Shown here in pieces: positions 8,918 to 17,948 of a stretch of 50,795 nt of DNA (the first letter of the stretch is position 1; every line of letters begins with the position of its first letter). The notes under the pieces were generated by a model. The model was not told the origin of the DNA. It ran no database searches and saw only the letters and a program-made list of their open reading frames with translations. Origin of the DNA: Alphaproteobacteria bacterium (GTDB taxonomy: Bacteria; Pseudomonadota; Alphaproteobacteria; Rhizobiales; Amorphaceae); assembly GCA_030431335.1 (NCBI GenBank), contig JAUIJH010000020.1:1-50795 (forward strand), read 5' to 3'. The translations under genes and the position numbers were made by a program.

Positions 8918-8948
8918 GGCGCGGCGGCGGATCGCCCGCCGCCGCGCC
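8918..8948. terminator. Bidirectional hairpin between convergent genes
   Basis: A perfect 13-bp GC-only stem (8918-8930 with 8936-8948) and a 5-base ATCGC loop, lying between the stop of the dehydrogenase (8907) and the stop of the copper protein (8956). No clear T-run on either side, but the position and strength fit a shared terminator. Confidence 0.65.
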
Positions 8949-8955
8949 AGGGCGC

Positions 8956-9972
8956 TCAGTTCGCCTTGTGGTGCATCGCGCCGTGCGCGGGGGCGGTGTT
9001 GGCGCCCATCGAGCCGACCGCCATCTCGGTCGCGACCGTGCCGGCCTTCTCGAACTCCAGCGTGATGGGAACGGTCTCGCCCGCCTTGGGCGGCGTCCCG
9101 GTGAAATCCATGATCATCACGTGGTAGCTGCCGGGCTTCAGCTCCACGGTGCCGCCGGCGGGGATCTCCAGGCCGCCTTCCACCTCGCGCATCTGCATCA
9201 TGCCCTTGTCCATCGCCATCTCGTGGATCTCGACGCGGCCGGCGAACGCGACGGAGCCGCCCAGCAGGCGGTCGGCATCCTGGCCGTTGTTGGTGATGGT
9301 CATGTAGCCGCCGGCCACTTTGGCGCCCGGAGGGGGCTGGCGCATCCAGCCCGTCTCGATGACGAGCGGGCCGGCCGCCTCGGCCGCCGCCGCGCCATGC
9401 CCATCGTGCCCGCTGCCGCCATCGTGCGCGCTGCTGCCATCGTGCCCGCCGGCCTGGGCGATCGTCAGCGTCGGCGCGGGGTGGGGCAAATCGTGCGGAT
9501 CCTGGCCGGCGGCGGCCAGCTCCGTCCAGGCGACTTCGCCGTCCGCGCACGTCTGCACCGCCTTGAACGGCAGCACGGTGCCCGGCGCGAAGTCGGTCAC
9601 GCTGCCATGGAAGACGAACTCGCCGGGGGACGCGTCGGGCAGGCTGCCGCCCGTCCAGCGCACCTCGGTGACGCCGGCGGACACCTCTTCGCCATGGAGT
9701 TCATAACTGTGAGCGTAAGGGGCCTCGACGGTCTGGAGCGTCCAGCCGGCCTTGGGCATCGGCTTTACGGCGATGAAGCCTTCCGGGATCGTGACGGCCA
9801 CGGTGTGGGTGGGTTGGCCATCGCACCCGTGGGAGAGGCGCAGCACCGCCTGGAAGGTGCTGTTGGCCGGCGCGCTGGCGACTTTCAGCGACGCATGGGC
9901 GAGGGCCGGCAAGGGCGCGGCGAGGATGGTGATGGTCGTCGTGCCGAGGAGGGCACGGGTGAGGATCGACAT
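8956..9972 (-). CDS. YcnI-like (DUF1775) and PCu(A)C copper-binding fusion protein
   Basis: A 338-residue exported protein. The signal peptide ends ALA at residue 25, so His26 becomes the mature N-terminus, as in YcnI copper proteins where that His binds copper. DUF1775 covers about 26-160. A His/Asp/Gly-rich linker (about 175-193, repeated HDG) joins it to a PCu(A)C domain with ligands His250, Met261, His284 and Met286 in the usual H-X10-M-X22-H-X-M spacing. It likely carries copper in the periplasm, for example to cytochrome oxidase. A strong AGGAGA box precedes the ATG. It ends the small leftward copper operon. Confidence 0.93.
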   Translation of the reverse strand: MSILTRALLGTTTITILAAPLPALAHASLKVASAPANSTFQAVLRLSHGCDGQPTHTVAVTIPEGFIAVKPMPKAGWTLQTVEAPYAHSYELHGEEVSAGVTEVRWTGGSLPDASPGEFVFHGSVTDFAPGTVLPFKAVQTCADGEVAWTELAAAGQDPHDLPHPAPTLTIAQAGGHDGSSAHDGGSGHDGHGAAAAEAAGPLVIETGWMRQPPPGAKVAGGYMTITNNGQDADRLLGGSVAFAGRVEIHEMAMDKGMMQMREVEGGLEIPAGGTVELKPGSYHVMIMDFTGTPPKAGETVPITLEFEKAGTVATEMAVGSMGANTAPAHGAMHHKAN

Positions 9973-10017
9973 GGTTGGTCTCCTGGGTTGAACGAATTGC
10001 AGCGATGAGCCGATCGT

Positions 10018-10479
10018 TCAGCCCGGCGGCGCTCTGATGCGGGGGCCGGTCGTGGCGGTGCGGGCGGCGGTCCGCGCCAGGAGGGAAGGAAGCGTGCCGC
10101 CGGCCGGCGGTGCGCGGACCACGGGCTCGGGCGCCGGCGGGCAGGACAACGCCAGCGCAGCGGCGAAGCAGCAATGTTGTAGCCAGGGGGGCGCGGCGGG
10201 CGCGCCATGGGCCGGCGTCGCGAGGCCATGGCACAGCGCCGCCACCGCCGCGAACCCGTCGAAGCGGGCGACGGGCGCGATGAGGTTGGCCGCGACGAGC
10301 GCCACGCCGAGCGCGGCGAGGGCGCGGCGCAGCGCGCGCAGGCCCGCCGCCGCCGGCACGGGGCGCGGCGCGGCGGCCGCGGCGTGGCGGCGGCGGCGCG
10401 GTGGCGGGCTGGCGCGGCTGTCCGCGCTCCGCCGAGCGGTGGCCTTCCTGGGGCGGATGGGCATTGAGCGTCCACGCAT
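10018..10479 (-). CDS. Small DUF2946-like membrane/periplasmic protein
   Basis: A very basic N-terminus (about 35 residues rich in Arg) precedes a hydrophobic helix (GVALVAANLIAPVA), then a Cys/His region AALCHGLATPAHG ... LQHCCFAAALAL that resembles the DUF2946 family, small proteins often found beside copper genes. The start is uncertain: ATG 10479 has AAGG 8 bases upstream; ATG 10464 and an upstream frame to 10524 are alternatives. It lies 45 bases before the YcnI/PCu(A)C gene, same strand. Role in copper handling is inferred from context. Confidence 0.6.
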   Translation of the reverse strand: MRGRSMPIRPRKATARRSADSRASPPPRRRRHAAAAAPRPVPAAAGLRALRRALAALGVALVAANLIAPVARFDGFAAVAALCHGLATPAHGAPAAPPWLQHCCFAAALALSCPPAPEPVVRAPPAGGTLPSLLARTAARTATTGPRIRAPPG

Positions 10480-10572
10480 GACGGGCGCCTTGGGCGGCCG
10501 TGCTGCTCCCTGCCGTGCGCGCACCGACGGCGCGACGGCGTTCGATACGCGAGCCCGCAGGCCGCGCCGGGG

Positions 10573-10956
10573 TCAGACCGCGGGTGGACCTCGGGTGAGG
10601 TTGGGCCGTGGCGGGGGCTGGCGCGGGGGAACGCGATCGACGACCACCGGCCTCGTGCGCGCCGCCGCCTCCACCGTGACGAGGACGAGCACCGCGCCGC
10701 CATCGGGCGCTACGACGTGCCCTGCCGCCGCCTGCGAGGCGCACAGGAAGGCGCAGGCGCAGTGGACGGTGGCGCGCTCCTGCGACGGGCCTTCGGCACC
10801 GCCGGCGCACCAGACGGTGCTGACGCCGCCCGTTGCGGCCATCGCCCCGCTCGCGATCGCGCCGCCGCTCGCATGCAGCACCACGAGCTGCACGAGCAGG
10901 ACGATCAAGGGGGTGGCGACCCCACGATCTTTGAGGAGGAGGCGGATGGTACGCAC
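10573..10956 (-). CDS. Second small DUF2946-like protein
   Basis: A 127-residue frame starting at GTG 10956 with an N-terminal membrane segment (ATPLIVLLVQLVVLH, about 14-28) and a Cys/His cluster VHCACAFLCASQ near 64-75 matching the DUF2946 pattern. The Pro-rich C-terminus is low in information. It lies 93 bases before the next DUF2946-like gene, likely the first gene of the leftward copper operon. The ribosome site is weak, so the start is uncertain. Two tandem paralogues in one copper operon suggest a diversified small metal-binding family. Confidence 0.55.
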   Translation of the reverse strand: MRTIRLLLKDRGVATPLIVLLVQLVVLHASGGAIASGAMAATGGVSTVWCAGGAEGPSQERATVHCACAFLCASQAAAGHVVAPDGGAVLVLVTVEAAARTRPVVVDRVPPRQPPPRPNLTRGPPAV

Positions 10957-11146
10957 CCGGCGACACTAGCAGCGGGCTATGGTGCTGTCATTGCGGCCAA
11001 TTGAACGGCGGGCGGGGAGCGAAGAGCTCCCAACGACTGGTTGTCACCACCTCGCATCGCGTGCATGCTGCCCGCGCAGACCGCGTCTGCGACCATAACA
11101 AAGAGCCGCCAAAGCGGCTTAGCGACTTTTCGGGAGGAAGTCCTTG

Positions 11147-12121
11147 ATGAAACATCTGTTCACCGGTCTGGTGGCGGCTTCGGCCGCGTTTGCGGCGTTC
11201 GCCTTCGCCGAGCCCGCCCATGCCGAGTATCCCGAGCGGCCGATCACCGTCATCGTCCCCTGGTCCGCCGGCGGCGGCACCGACGCGACGGGCCGCATGA
11301 TCGGCAAGCTCATGCAGGACGAGCTCGGCGTGCCCGTCAACGTGGTGAACCGCACCGGCGGCGGCGGCGTCGTCGGCCACCAGGCGATCGCATCGGCCAA
11401 GCCCGACGGCTACACCATCGGCATCGTCACCGTCGAAATCGCGATGATGCATTGGATCGGCCTCACCGATCTCACCTACAAGGACTACACCCCCATCGCG
11501 CTCTACAACGCCGACCCGGCCGGCCTCTCGGTCAACGCCGACAGCGCCTATGAAAGCGCGGCCGACGTCATCGCGGCGGCCAAGGCCAAACCCGGCGACC
11601 TGAAGGGCTCCGGAACGGGGCAGGGCGGCATCTGGCATCTCGCCCTGGCGGGGATGCTGGTGGAGGCGGGGCTCGACCCCAACGCGATCGTGTGGGTGCC
11701 GTCCCAAGGCGCCGCGCCGGCTCTGGCGGACCTTGCCGCCGGCGGCATCGATGTGGCGACCCCCTCGGTGGTGGAAGCGCGCGCCCTCAGCGAAGCGGGC
11801 AAGATCAAGGTGCTCGCGGTGATGGCCAAGGAGCGGATGCCCGCCTTCCCCAACGTGCCGACGCTGGTGGAATCCGGCGGTCCGGACTGGACGACCGCCG
11901 CGTGGCGCACCGTCGCCGGCCCCAAGGGACTGCCCGATGACGTGCAGGCCAAGCTCGCCGCCACCATGGAGACCATCTACAACTCCGCCGAGTTCAAGGA
12001 GTTCATGGAGGGGCGCGGCTTCGCCATGACCTGGGCCGATCCTGAGGGCCTCAGCGTCCACTACGAGGAGGCCGACGCCGACCTCGGCAAGGTGCTGAAG
12101 GCCGTCGGCCTGGCGAAGTAG
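11147..12121 (+). CDS. tctC: Tripartite tricarboxylate transporter substrate-binding protein (TctC family)
   Basis: A 324-residue periplasmic binding protein. Signal peptide MKHLFTGLVAASAAFA...AHA, then YPERPITVIVPWSAGGGTDATGR, the diagnostic TctC start. ATG 11147 is chosen with GGAGG ten bases upstream; TTG 11144 is also in frame. A small hairpin (AGCCGC/GCGGCT, four-base loop) lies about 30 bases before the start and could influence expression. The product captures a carboxylate and passes it to TctAB. The ligand of TctC proteins varies widely and is not predictable here. Confidence 0.95.
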   Translation: MKHLFTGLVAASAAFAAFAFAEPAHAEYPERPITVIVPWSAGGGTDATGRMIGKLMQDELGVPVNVVNRTGGGGVVGHQAIASAKPDGYTIGIVTVEIAMMHWIGLTDLTYKDYTPIALYNADPAGLSVNADSAYESAADVIAAAKAKPGDLKGSGTGQGGIWHLALAGMLVEAGLDPNAIVWVPSQGAAPALADLAAGGIDVATPSVVEARALSEAGKIKVLAVMAKERMPAFPNVPTLVESGGPDWTTAAWRTVAGPKGLPDDVQAKLAATMETIYNSAEFKEFMEGRGFAMTWADPEGLSVHYEEADADLGKVLKAVGLAK

Positions 12122-12146
12122 CGCCGGCACGGGCGCGGCCGCTGTC

Positions 12147-12620
12147 ATGCGCTTCAACGATGCCGTATTGGGCGCCGCGCTGATCGCCTTCGCGATCGTC
12201 GCCTTCCTCGAGGCCCGGACCTTTCCGCAGGTGCCGGGCCAGAACTACGGCGCGGCGCTGTTTCCGCTGATCATCGCCGGGGCGCTCGGCTTCTCGGGCA
12301 TGCTGCTCGTGGTGTCGGGCGCGCGGCGGTGGCGCGTCGTGCCGCTGGCCGATTTCGGCGATGCCAACGGGCGGGCGGGGCGGTTCTTCAACGTCGCCCT
12401 GGTGATCGCGGCGCTGCTCTTCTACATCCTCGCGTCCGAGCAGCTCGGGTTCATCCCGACGGCGTTCATCATCGTCGCCGTGCTCCTCTTGCGCCTGCGC
12501 GGCCGTCCGGTCTCCTCGCTCGCCATCGCCGCCGCGACCGTGTTTGTCATCCACCTCGTGTTCAGCCGGTGGCTGCTGGTGCCGCTGCCGTGGGGCGTGC
12601 TGGAACCGCTCGTCTACTGA
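12147..12620 (+). CDS. tctB: Tripartite tricarboxylate transporter small membrane subunit (TctB family)
   Basis: A 157-residue membrane protein with four predicted helices, including a start of FNDAVLGAALIAFAIVAF and the pair AALLFYILASEQLGFIPTAFIIVAVLLL, as in TctB. It lies 25 bases after tctC and 20 before tctA. It forms the small subunit of the cytoplasmic-membrane symporter with TctA. Confidence 0.92.
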   Translation: MRFNDAVLGAALIAFAIVAFLEARTFPQVPGQNYGAALFPLIIAGALGFSGMLLVVSGARRWRVVPLADFGDANGRAGRFFNVALVIAALLFYILASEQLGFIPTAFIIVAVLLLRLRGRPVSSLAIAAATVFVIHLVFSRWLLVPLPWGVLEPLVY

Positions 12621-12640
12621 TCGCGTCCTGAAGGGTCACG

Positions 12641-14149
12641 ATGCATCCGATCATTGAAGCGCTGCCGCTGGTCCTCAATTTCGAGGTTCTCGGCACCATG
12701 CTGGCGGCGGCCGCCTTCGGCCTCCTCGTCGGCTGCATCCCCGGTCTCACGGCCACGATGGCGACGGCGCTCCTGGTGCCCATCACCTTCTTCATGGATC
12801 CGGTGCCGGCCATCGCGGCGATGGTGACGGCGACCGCGATGGCGATCTTCGCCGGCGACCTGCCCGGCGCGCTCCTGCGCGTGCCCGGCACGCCGGCCTC
12901 GGCGGCCTATGCGGCCGAAGCCTATGCGATGACGCAGAAGGGCCAGGGCGAGCAGGCGCTCGGCACCAGCCTGGTGTGTTCGGCGATCGGCGGCCTGTTC
13001 GGCACGGTCGTCCTCGTCATCTTCGCGCCGATGCTGGCGGAGGTGGCGCTGCAATTCACCCAGTTCGAATATTTCTGGCTCGCCTGTCTCGGCCTCACCT
13101 GTGCGGTGTTCGTGTCCACCGCCTCGCCGCTGCGGGGGGCGGTGGCGTTGCTGATCGGGCTGTTCCTGGCCACGGTCGGGCTCGACGTCACGGCCGGGCA
13201 TCCGCGCTATACGCTCGGCATTCCGGACCTTCTGGGCGGCGTCGCCTTCATTCCGGCGATGATCGGCATGTTCGCGGTGGCCGAGATCCTGCGCAACGTG
13301 ATGTCGGACGGGGACGTGCCGGCGCCGCCGCTGCAGAGCCTCCTCAACGTGTTCCGCGGCGTCGGCGCCATCCTGCGGCGCTATTGGCGCGGGATCGCGC
13401 GCGGCAGCGTCATCGGCACCGGCGTCGGGATCCTGCCCGGCGCGGGCGGGGACATCGGCGCCTGGGTGTCCTACGCGGTGTCCAAGCGCTTCTCCCGCGA
13501 GCCGGAGAAGTTCGGCACGGGGCACGTGGAAGGCATCGTCGATGCCGGCTCGGCCAACAACGCGGCGCTGAGCGGGGCGTGGGTGCCGGCGCTGGTGTTC
13601 GGCATCCCGGGCGACTCGATCACCGCCATCGTGATCGGCGTCCTCTACGTCAAGGGCATGAACCCCGGGCCGATGATCTTCATCAACTCGCCCGAACTGA
13701 TCTACGGCGTGTTCGTCGCCTTCTTCATCGCCAACCTGGCGCTGATCCCGCTCGGCTTCGTCGCCATCGCGCTGGCGCGGCACATCCTGCGCATCCCGCG
13801 CGCGGTGATATGGCCGATCGTGCTGCTCCTGTCGATCGTGGGCGCGTACGCCATCAACAATTCGCTGTTCGGCGTCGTCATCATGCTGGCGATGGGGATC
13901 CTCGCCTTCATCATGGAGGAGAACGGCTTTCCCGTCGCCCCCACCATCCTCGGCCTCGTGCTCGGGCCGATGCTGGAGGGCAACTTCATGACGGCGATGA
14001 TCAAGTCGGACGGCAACATGCTCGCCTTCTTCGAGCGCCCCATCGCCGCCGTGCTGGGGATCCTGACGCTCGCGGTGTGGTTCCTGCCGGTCCTGATGAT
14101 GGGGTGGCGGCACTGGCGGGGGGCGCCATCGGGACCGCGCCCGGCTTGA
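12641..14149 (+). CDS. tctA: Tripartite tricarboxylate transporter large membrane subunit (TctA family)
   Basis: A 502-residue protein with about eleven membrane segments. The conserved GLLVGCIPGLTATMATALLVP motif appears at about residues 27-47, and the second glycine-rich repeat GVGILPGAGGDIGAWVSY at about 264-281; both are typical of TctA. It is the transport channel working with TctB and TctC. Its stop codon lies inside the first unit of a 14-bp tandem repeat. Confidence 0.95.
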   Translation: MHPIIEALPLVLNFEVLGTMLAAAAFGLLVGCIPGLTATMATALLVPITFFMDPVPAIAAMVTATAMAIFAGDLPGALLRVPGTPASAAYAAEAYAMTQKGQGEQALGTSLVCSAIGGLFGTVVLVIFAPMLAEVALQFTQFEYFWLACLGLTCAVFVSTASPLRGAVALLIGLFLATVGLDVTAGHPRYTLGIPDLLGGVAFIPAMIGMFAVAEILRNVMSDGDVPAPPLQSLLNVFRGVGAILRRYWRGIARGSVIGTGVGILPGAGGDIGAWVSYAVSKRFSREPEKFGTGHVEGIVDAGSANNAALSGAWVPALVFGIPGDSITAIVIGVLYVKGMNPGPMIFINSPELIYGVFVAFFIANLALIPLGFVAIALARHILRIPRAVIWPIVLLLSIVGAYAINNSLFGVVIMLAMGILAFIMEENGFPVAPTILGLVLGPMLEGNFMTAMIKSDGNMLAFFERPIAAVLGILTLAVWFLPVLMMGWRHWRGAPSGPRPA

Positions 14150-14201
14150 AGCCAAGGTTTTGAAGCCCCGGTTTTGAAGTGACGGTATCGAAGTGACGGT
14201 G
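14146..14201. repeat. Four 14-bp tandem repeats over the tctA stop
   Basis: Units at 14146-14159, 14160-14173, 14174-14187 and 14188-14201 follow TTGAAGNNNNGGTT with drift in the last two (TTGAAGTGACGGTA, TCGAAGTGACGGTG). The tctA stop TGA is bases 2-4 of the first unit. Copy-number change would not alter the protein because the stop is in unit one. Confidence 0.8.
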
Positions 14202-14462
14202 CGGACGGCGCTGCGCGCCGGCTTTGTCCGGCTAGCAGGGCGAGGGCGTTCCTCCCTCGCGCTCCCTCCATCTCGGCGATGGCCAGGGTTCCAAGATCAA
14301 AGCCCTTCGGGCGACTGACTTGAAACCCGTATCCAGCGTGGACCGGGCCGCGGCCGCGTCAATGGGTTCGGCTGCGCCCCGTCCTCGCCATCCTCGCCCT
14401 GCGGGCTGCGGGTGGCTGCGGGCGGCCCATTGACACGGCCGCAGCCCTTCGTGCGCGCCGGC
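14202..14462. other. Non-coding stretch between convergent tctA and ilvD, with a long inverted repeat
   Basis: No convincing gene. A short hairpin lies near 14239-14259 (GCGAGGG/CCCTCGC). Two 17-base arms, 14350-14366 and 14426-14442, pair with one mismatch around a 59-base spacer, which is itself rich in GCGGGCTGCGGG-like runs. It could end transcription from both sides or be a copy of a dispersed palindrome. Confidence 0.55.
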
Positions 14463-14464
14463 GC

Positions 14465-16263
14465 TCAGTCCGGCAGGATGCGCACCGCGCCCTTGTCGGC
14501 GGAGGCGGCGAAGGCGGCGTAGGCCTTCAGCGCCGTCGTCACGTTGCGCTTGCGCGCCTCGGCGGGCTTCCAGCCGAGCTTGTCCTGCTCGGCGCGGCGG
14601 CTTGCGAGCTCCGCCTCGGGCACGGCGAGATTGATCGTCCGGTTGGGGATGTCGATCTCGATGGTGTCGCCGTTGCGCACCAGGCCGATGATGCCGCCCT
14701 GCGCCGCCTCGGGCGAGGCGTGGCCGATGGAAAGCCCGGACGTGCCGCCCGAGAAGCGCCCGTCGGTCACCAGCGCGCAGGCTTTGCCGAGCCCGCGCGA
14801 TTTCAGATAGCTGGTGGGATAAAGCATCTCCTGCATCCCCGGCCCGCCCTTGGGGCCCTCGTAGCGGATCACAACCACGTCACCGGCGTTGACTTCCTTG
14901 CCCAGGATGCCCTTCACCGCCGCGTCCTGGCTTTCGTAGACCACGGCGGGGCCGGTGAACTTCAGGATCGATTCGTCCACGCCGGCCGTCTTCACGATGC
15001 AACCGTCGAGCGCCAGGTTGCCCTTCAGCACCGCGAGGCCGCCGTCCTTGGAGAAGGGGTGCTCCACCGAGCGGATCACACCGGTCTCCCGGTCGAGGTC
15101 GAGCTCGTCCCAGCGGGCGGACTGGCTGAACGCGGTCTGCGTCGGCACGCCGCCCGGCGCGGCCTTGAAGAAATTGCGCACGCTCTCGCTCTGGGTGCGG
15201 TCGATCGCCCAGCGGTCGATCGCGTCGCCCAGCGTGGGGGCGTGGACCGTCGGCGTGTCGCGGTGGATCAGGCCGCCCGCTTCCAGCTGGCCGAGGATGG
15301 CCATGATGCCGCCCGCGCGGTGGACGTCCTCCATGTGCACGTCCTGCTTGGCCGGTGCGACCTTGGACAGGCACGGCACCTTGCGCGACAGCGCGTCGAT
15401 GTCGTCCATGGTGAAATCGATCTCGCCCTCGTAGGCGGCGGCGATGATGTGCAGCACCGTGTTGGTGGACCCGCCCATGGCGATGTCGAGCGACATGGCG
15501 TTCTCGAACGCGCGCTTGTTGGCGATGTTGCGCGGCAGGACCGAGGTGTCGTCCTGCTCGTAGCAGCGCTTGGCGAGGTCGACGATCAGGTGGCCGGCCT
15601 CGACGAACAGGCGCTTGCGGTCGGCGTGGGTGGCGAGCGTCGAGCCGTTGCCGGGCACGAGCCGCAGGTGGGGCAGGCCGAGCGCTCGATGATCTTCACG
15701 TCCTCGTCGGACACGCTGTCGTCGGCGGCCGCGACCATGGCGTCCACCAGGTCGAGCGCCCGCGTCTTGCCCTTCAGCACCACCTTGCCGGCTTCCATCG
15801 GCCCGCCCGACACGAAGACGGTGGGGATGTTGAGCCGCATCGACGCGTTGAGCATGCCCGGCGTGATCTTGTCGCAGTTGGAGATGCACACCATGGCGTC
15901 GGCGCAGTGGGCGTTGACCATGTACTCCACGCTGTCGGCGATGATCTCGCGCGAGGGCAGCGAATAGAGCATCCCGTCGTGGCCCATGGCGATGCCGTCG
16001 TCCACCGCGATGGTGTTGAATTCCTTCGCGATGCCGCCCGCCGCCTCGATCTCCCGCGCCACGAGCTGGCCCAGATCCTTCAGGTGGACGTGGCCCGGCA
16101 CGAACTGGGTGAAGGAATTGACCACGGCGATGATGGGTTTGCCGAAGTCGCCGTCCTTCACCCCGGTCGCGCGCCACAGGCCGCGCGCGCCGGCCATGTT
16201 GCGGCCGTGGGTTGTGGTTCTTGAACGATAATCAGGCATTGGGCTGTCGTCTTTCGCTTCCAT
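14465..16263 (-). pseudogene. ilvD: Dihydroxy-acid dehydratase with a frameshifting internal deletion
   Basis: The branched-chain amino acid enzyme (2,3-dihydroxyacid to 2-oxoacid, Fe-S dependent). The first part (from MEAK at 16263, or the family-typical [12 protein letters not shown] at 16239) runs to [11 protein letters not shown], whose last Cys (codon 15657-15655) is the third cluster ligand, residue 195 from the MPDYR start. The expected next 20 residues (SGMFTANSMNCLTEALGLSx in relatives) are absent, and the sequence resumes at [14 protein letters not shown] one frame over. The loss is 61 bases at about 15653-15655. The rest (to 14465) is intact and very well conserved, ending [12 protein letters not shown]. 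So it is either a recent pseudogene or a sequence/assembly fault. Confidence 0.88.
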
Positions 16264-16508
16264 GTCGCTCTGGCGAGAGCGGGAGTCATCCAGCCTGGAG
16301 TAAGGGCGCTGCCCCCGTCCTGCAATGCTTGGTCGGATATCCCGCTCATTCCGAGCGCTGCGGAATCCGTCTACTCGCGATCCCGCTCGGCGCGCAGCCT
16401 ATACGAAATGGGGCAGGTTGCTCAACAAGGCGGCAAAGGGCCCAGCCGTAAAATTCCGCCGCGCTCCGAGGGCGGCGGCTCGCCGGACGATGCGGCGAGC
16501 CGGCCCGC

Positions 16509-17948
16509 TCAATAGTGGGTGTGGCCGAAGAAGGTGGCCGGCGTCTCCAGCAGCGGGGCGAAGCCGGTGCGCTCCAGCATCGTCTCGGTCTCCCTGGCGG
16601 CATCGGCGAGGATCTTGTTCTCGTCCACCGACAGCACCTTGCGCCCGCGCATCAGCACCTTGCCATCGACGATGGTGGTGTCGACGTCCGCGCCATTGGC
16701 GAAGCAGGCGATGCGGTAGAGCGGCATGTTGGGCGGATAAAGGTGGGGCGCGGCGAGGTCGATCAGGATGAGGTCGGCCTTCTTGCCCGTCTCCAGCGAG
16801 CCGATCTCGGCCTCCATGCCGAGCGCCTTGGCGGCGTCGATGGTGGCCATCTCCATCACGCGGCCCGGCGGCAGGATGCCCGAATCGCGGAAGTGGCGGC
16901 GGTGGTAGTGCATCGCCTGCTGCATGTGGCGGAACATGTCGCCGGAGCGGTCCGGCGCCGTGCCGTCCGAGCCGAGGCCCACCGTGATGCCCGCGTCGAT
17001 CATCTCCACCACGCGGCAGCGGCCATAGACGGAGGCGATGGCGCTGGGGTTGTGGGCGATCTTGGTGCCGGTGTCGGCGCAGATCCGGATTTCCTCGTCG
17101 GTGAAGTCCGTCGAGTGCGACAACAGCGCCTCCGGGCCGAGGATGCCGAGCCGGTCGTGCGCGAACTTCACCGTGCCCTGCTTGTGGCCGTCCTGGGTGA
17201 ACACCAGGCCGTGCTCGCGGGCGACGCGCGAGGCGGTCTGCGCGCCCGTCACCATGTCGTCGATTTCGCCCTGGGTGGCGCCGTCCAGGTGCTCGCTGCG
17301 CAGCGTCGGCGACAGCATCGCGATGTTGAGCCGGCCGCCCTCGCTGCCGTGCCGGTCGCGGATCAGCGCCTCGCAGGAGGCGATCTGGTCCGCGAACGTC
17401 ACCAGGTATTCGCGCTTCGTGCCGTCCGACCAGTCGGCGTAGGCCCAGGGGTGGGGCGGGCGCGTCGGGCCGATCGCCATCTGCACGCGGATGCCGAGCG
17501 CCTTGACGGCGTCGAGGTGCGCATCGCCGGCGTCGCGCTTGTCGGTGCGCATCACGCTGTCGCCGCCGCCCAGCAGCGACACGCCGGTGGTGACGCCCGC
17601 CTTGAGCCGCTCCAGCCCCGCGAGCGCCGCCTCGGCGTGCCAGAAGGTGGGGTCGGAGGCGACGGTGTAGACGACGCGGCAGGCATCGAACCAGGCGTTG
17701 CTGTCGCCGCCGGCCATGGTCTTGATGAGGCCGTGGCCGGCGTGGGCGTGGGCGTCGATGAAGCCGGGCATCGCGGCCATGCCGGCCGCGTCGATCACCT
17801 CGTCGGCGGGGTAGGCGGCGGCGATCTCGGCGGTGGGGCCGACGGCGACGATGCGGTCCTTGTCGATGACGATGGAGCCTTCGTCGATCACCCGGCGCGT
17901 GTCGTCCATCGTGACGACGAAGGCGTTGTCGATGCGAAGGTCGGTCAT
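16509..17948 (-). CDS. Amidohydrolase of the TRZ/ATZ (cytosine/triazine deaminase-like) family
   Basis: A 479-residue metal-dependent hydrolase. The first metal motif is PGFIDAHAHAGHG (His67, His69), later the LLSHSTDFTDEE segment, and the metal Asp in LGSDGTAPDRSGD; the C-terminus has the usual GSLETGKKADLILIDL composite-domain return. The family deaminates or dechlorinates heterocycles such as guanine, adenosine derivatives or s-triazines. Its ATG overlaps the stop of the fused ATPase gene (ATGA at 17945-17948), so it is coupled to the peptide-type transporter, suggesting the imported compound is its substrate. Substrate unknown. Confidence 0.88.
   Translation of the reverse strand: MTDLRIDNAFVVTMDDTRRVIDEGSIVIDKDRIVAVGPTAEIAAAYPADEVIDAAGMAAMPGFIDAHAHAGHGLIKTMAGGDSNAWFDACRVVYTVASDPTFWHAEAALAGLERLKAGVTTGVSLLGGGDSVMRTDKRDAGDAHLDAVKALGIRVQMAIGPTRPPHPWAYADWSDGTKREYLVTFADQIASCEALIRDRHGSEGGRLNIAMLSPTLRSEHLDGATQGEIDDMVTGAQTASRVAREHGLVFTQDGHKQGTVKFAHDRLGILGPEALLSHSTDFTDEEIRICADTGTKIAHNPSAIASVYGRCRVVEMIDAGITVGLGSDGTAPDRSGDMFRHMQQAMHYHRRHFRDSGILPPGRVMEMATIDAAKALGMEAEIGSLETGKKADLILIDLAAPHLYPPNMPLYRIACFANGADVDTTIVDGKVLMRGRKVLSVDENKILADAARETETMLERTGFAPLLETPATFFGHTHY

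Noticed and set aside
14146..14201. The 14-bp repeats as a CRISPR array.
   Set aside because: Units are directly adjacent with no spacers, and no cas genes are present.
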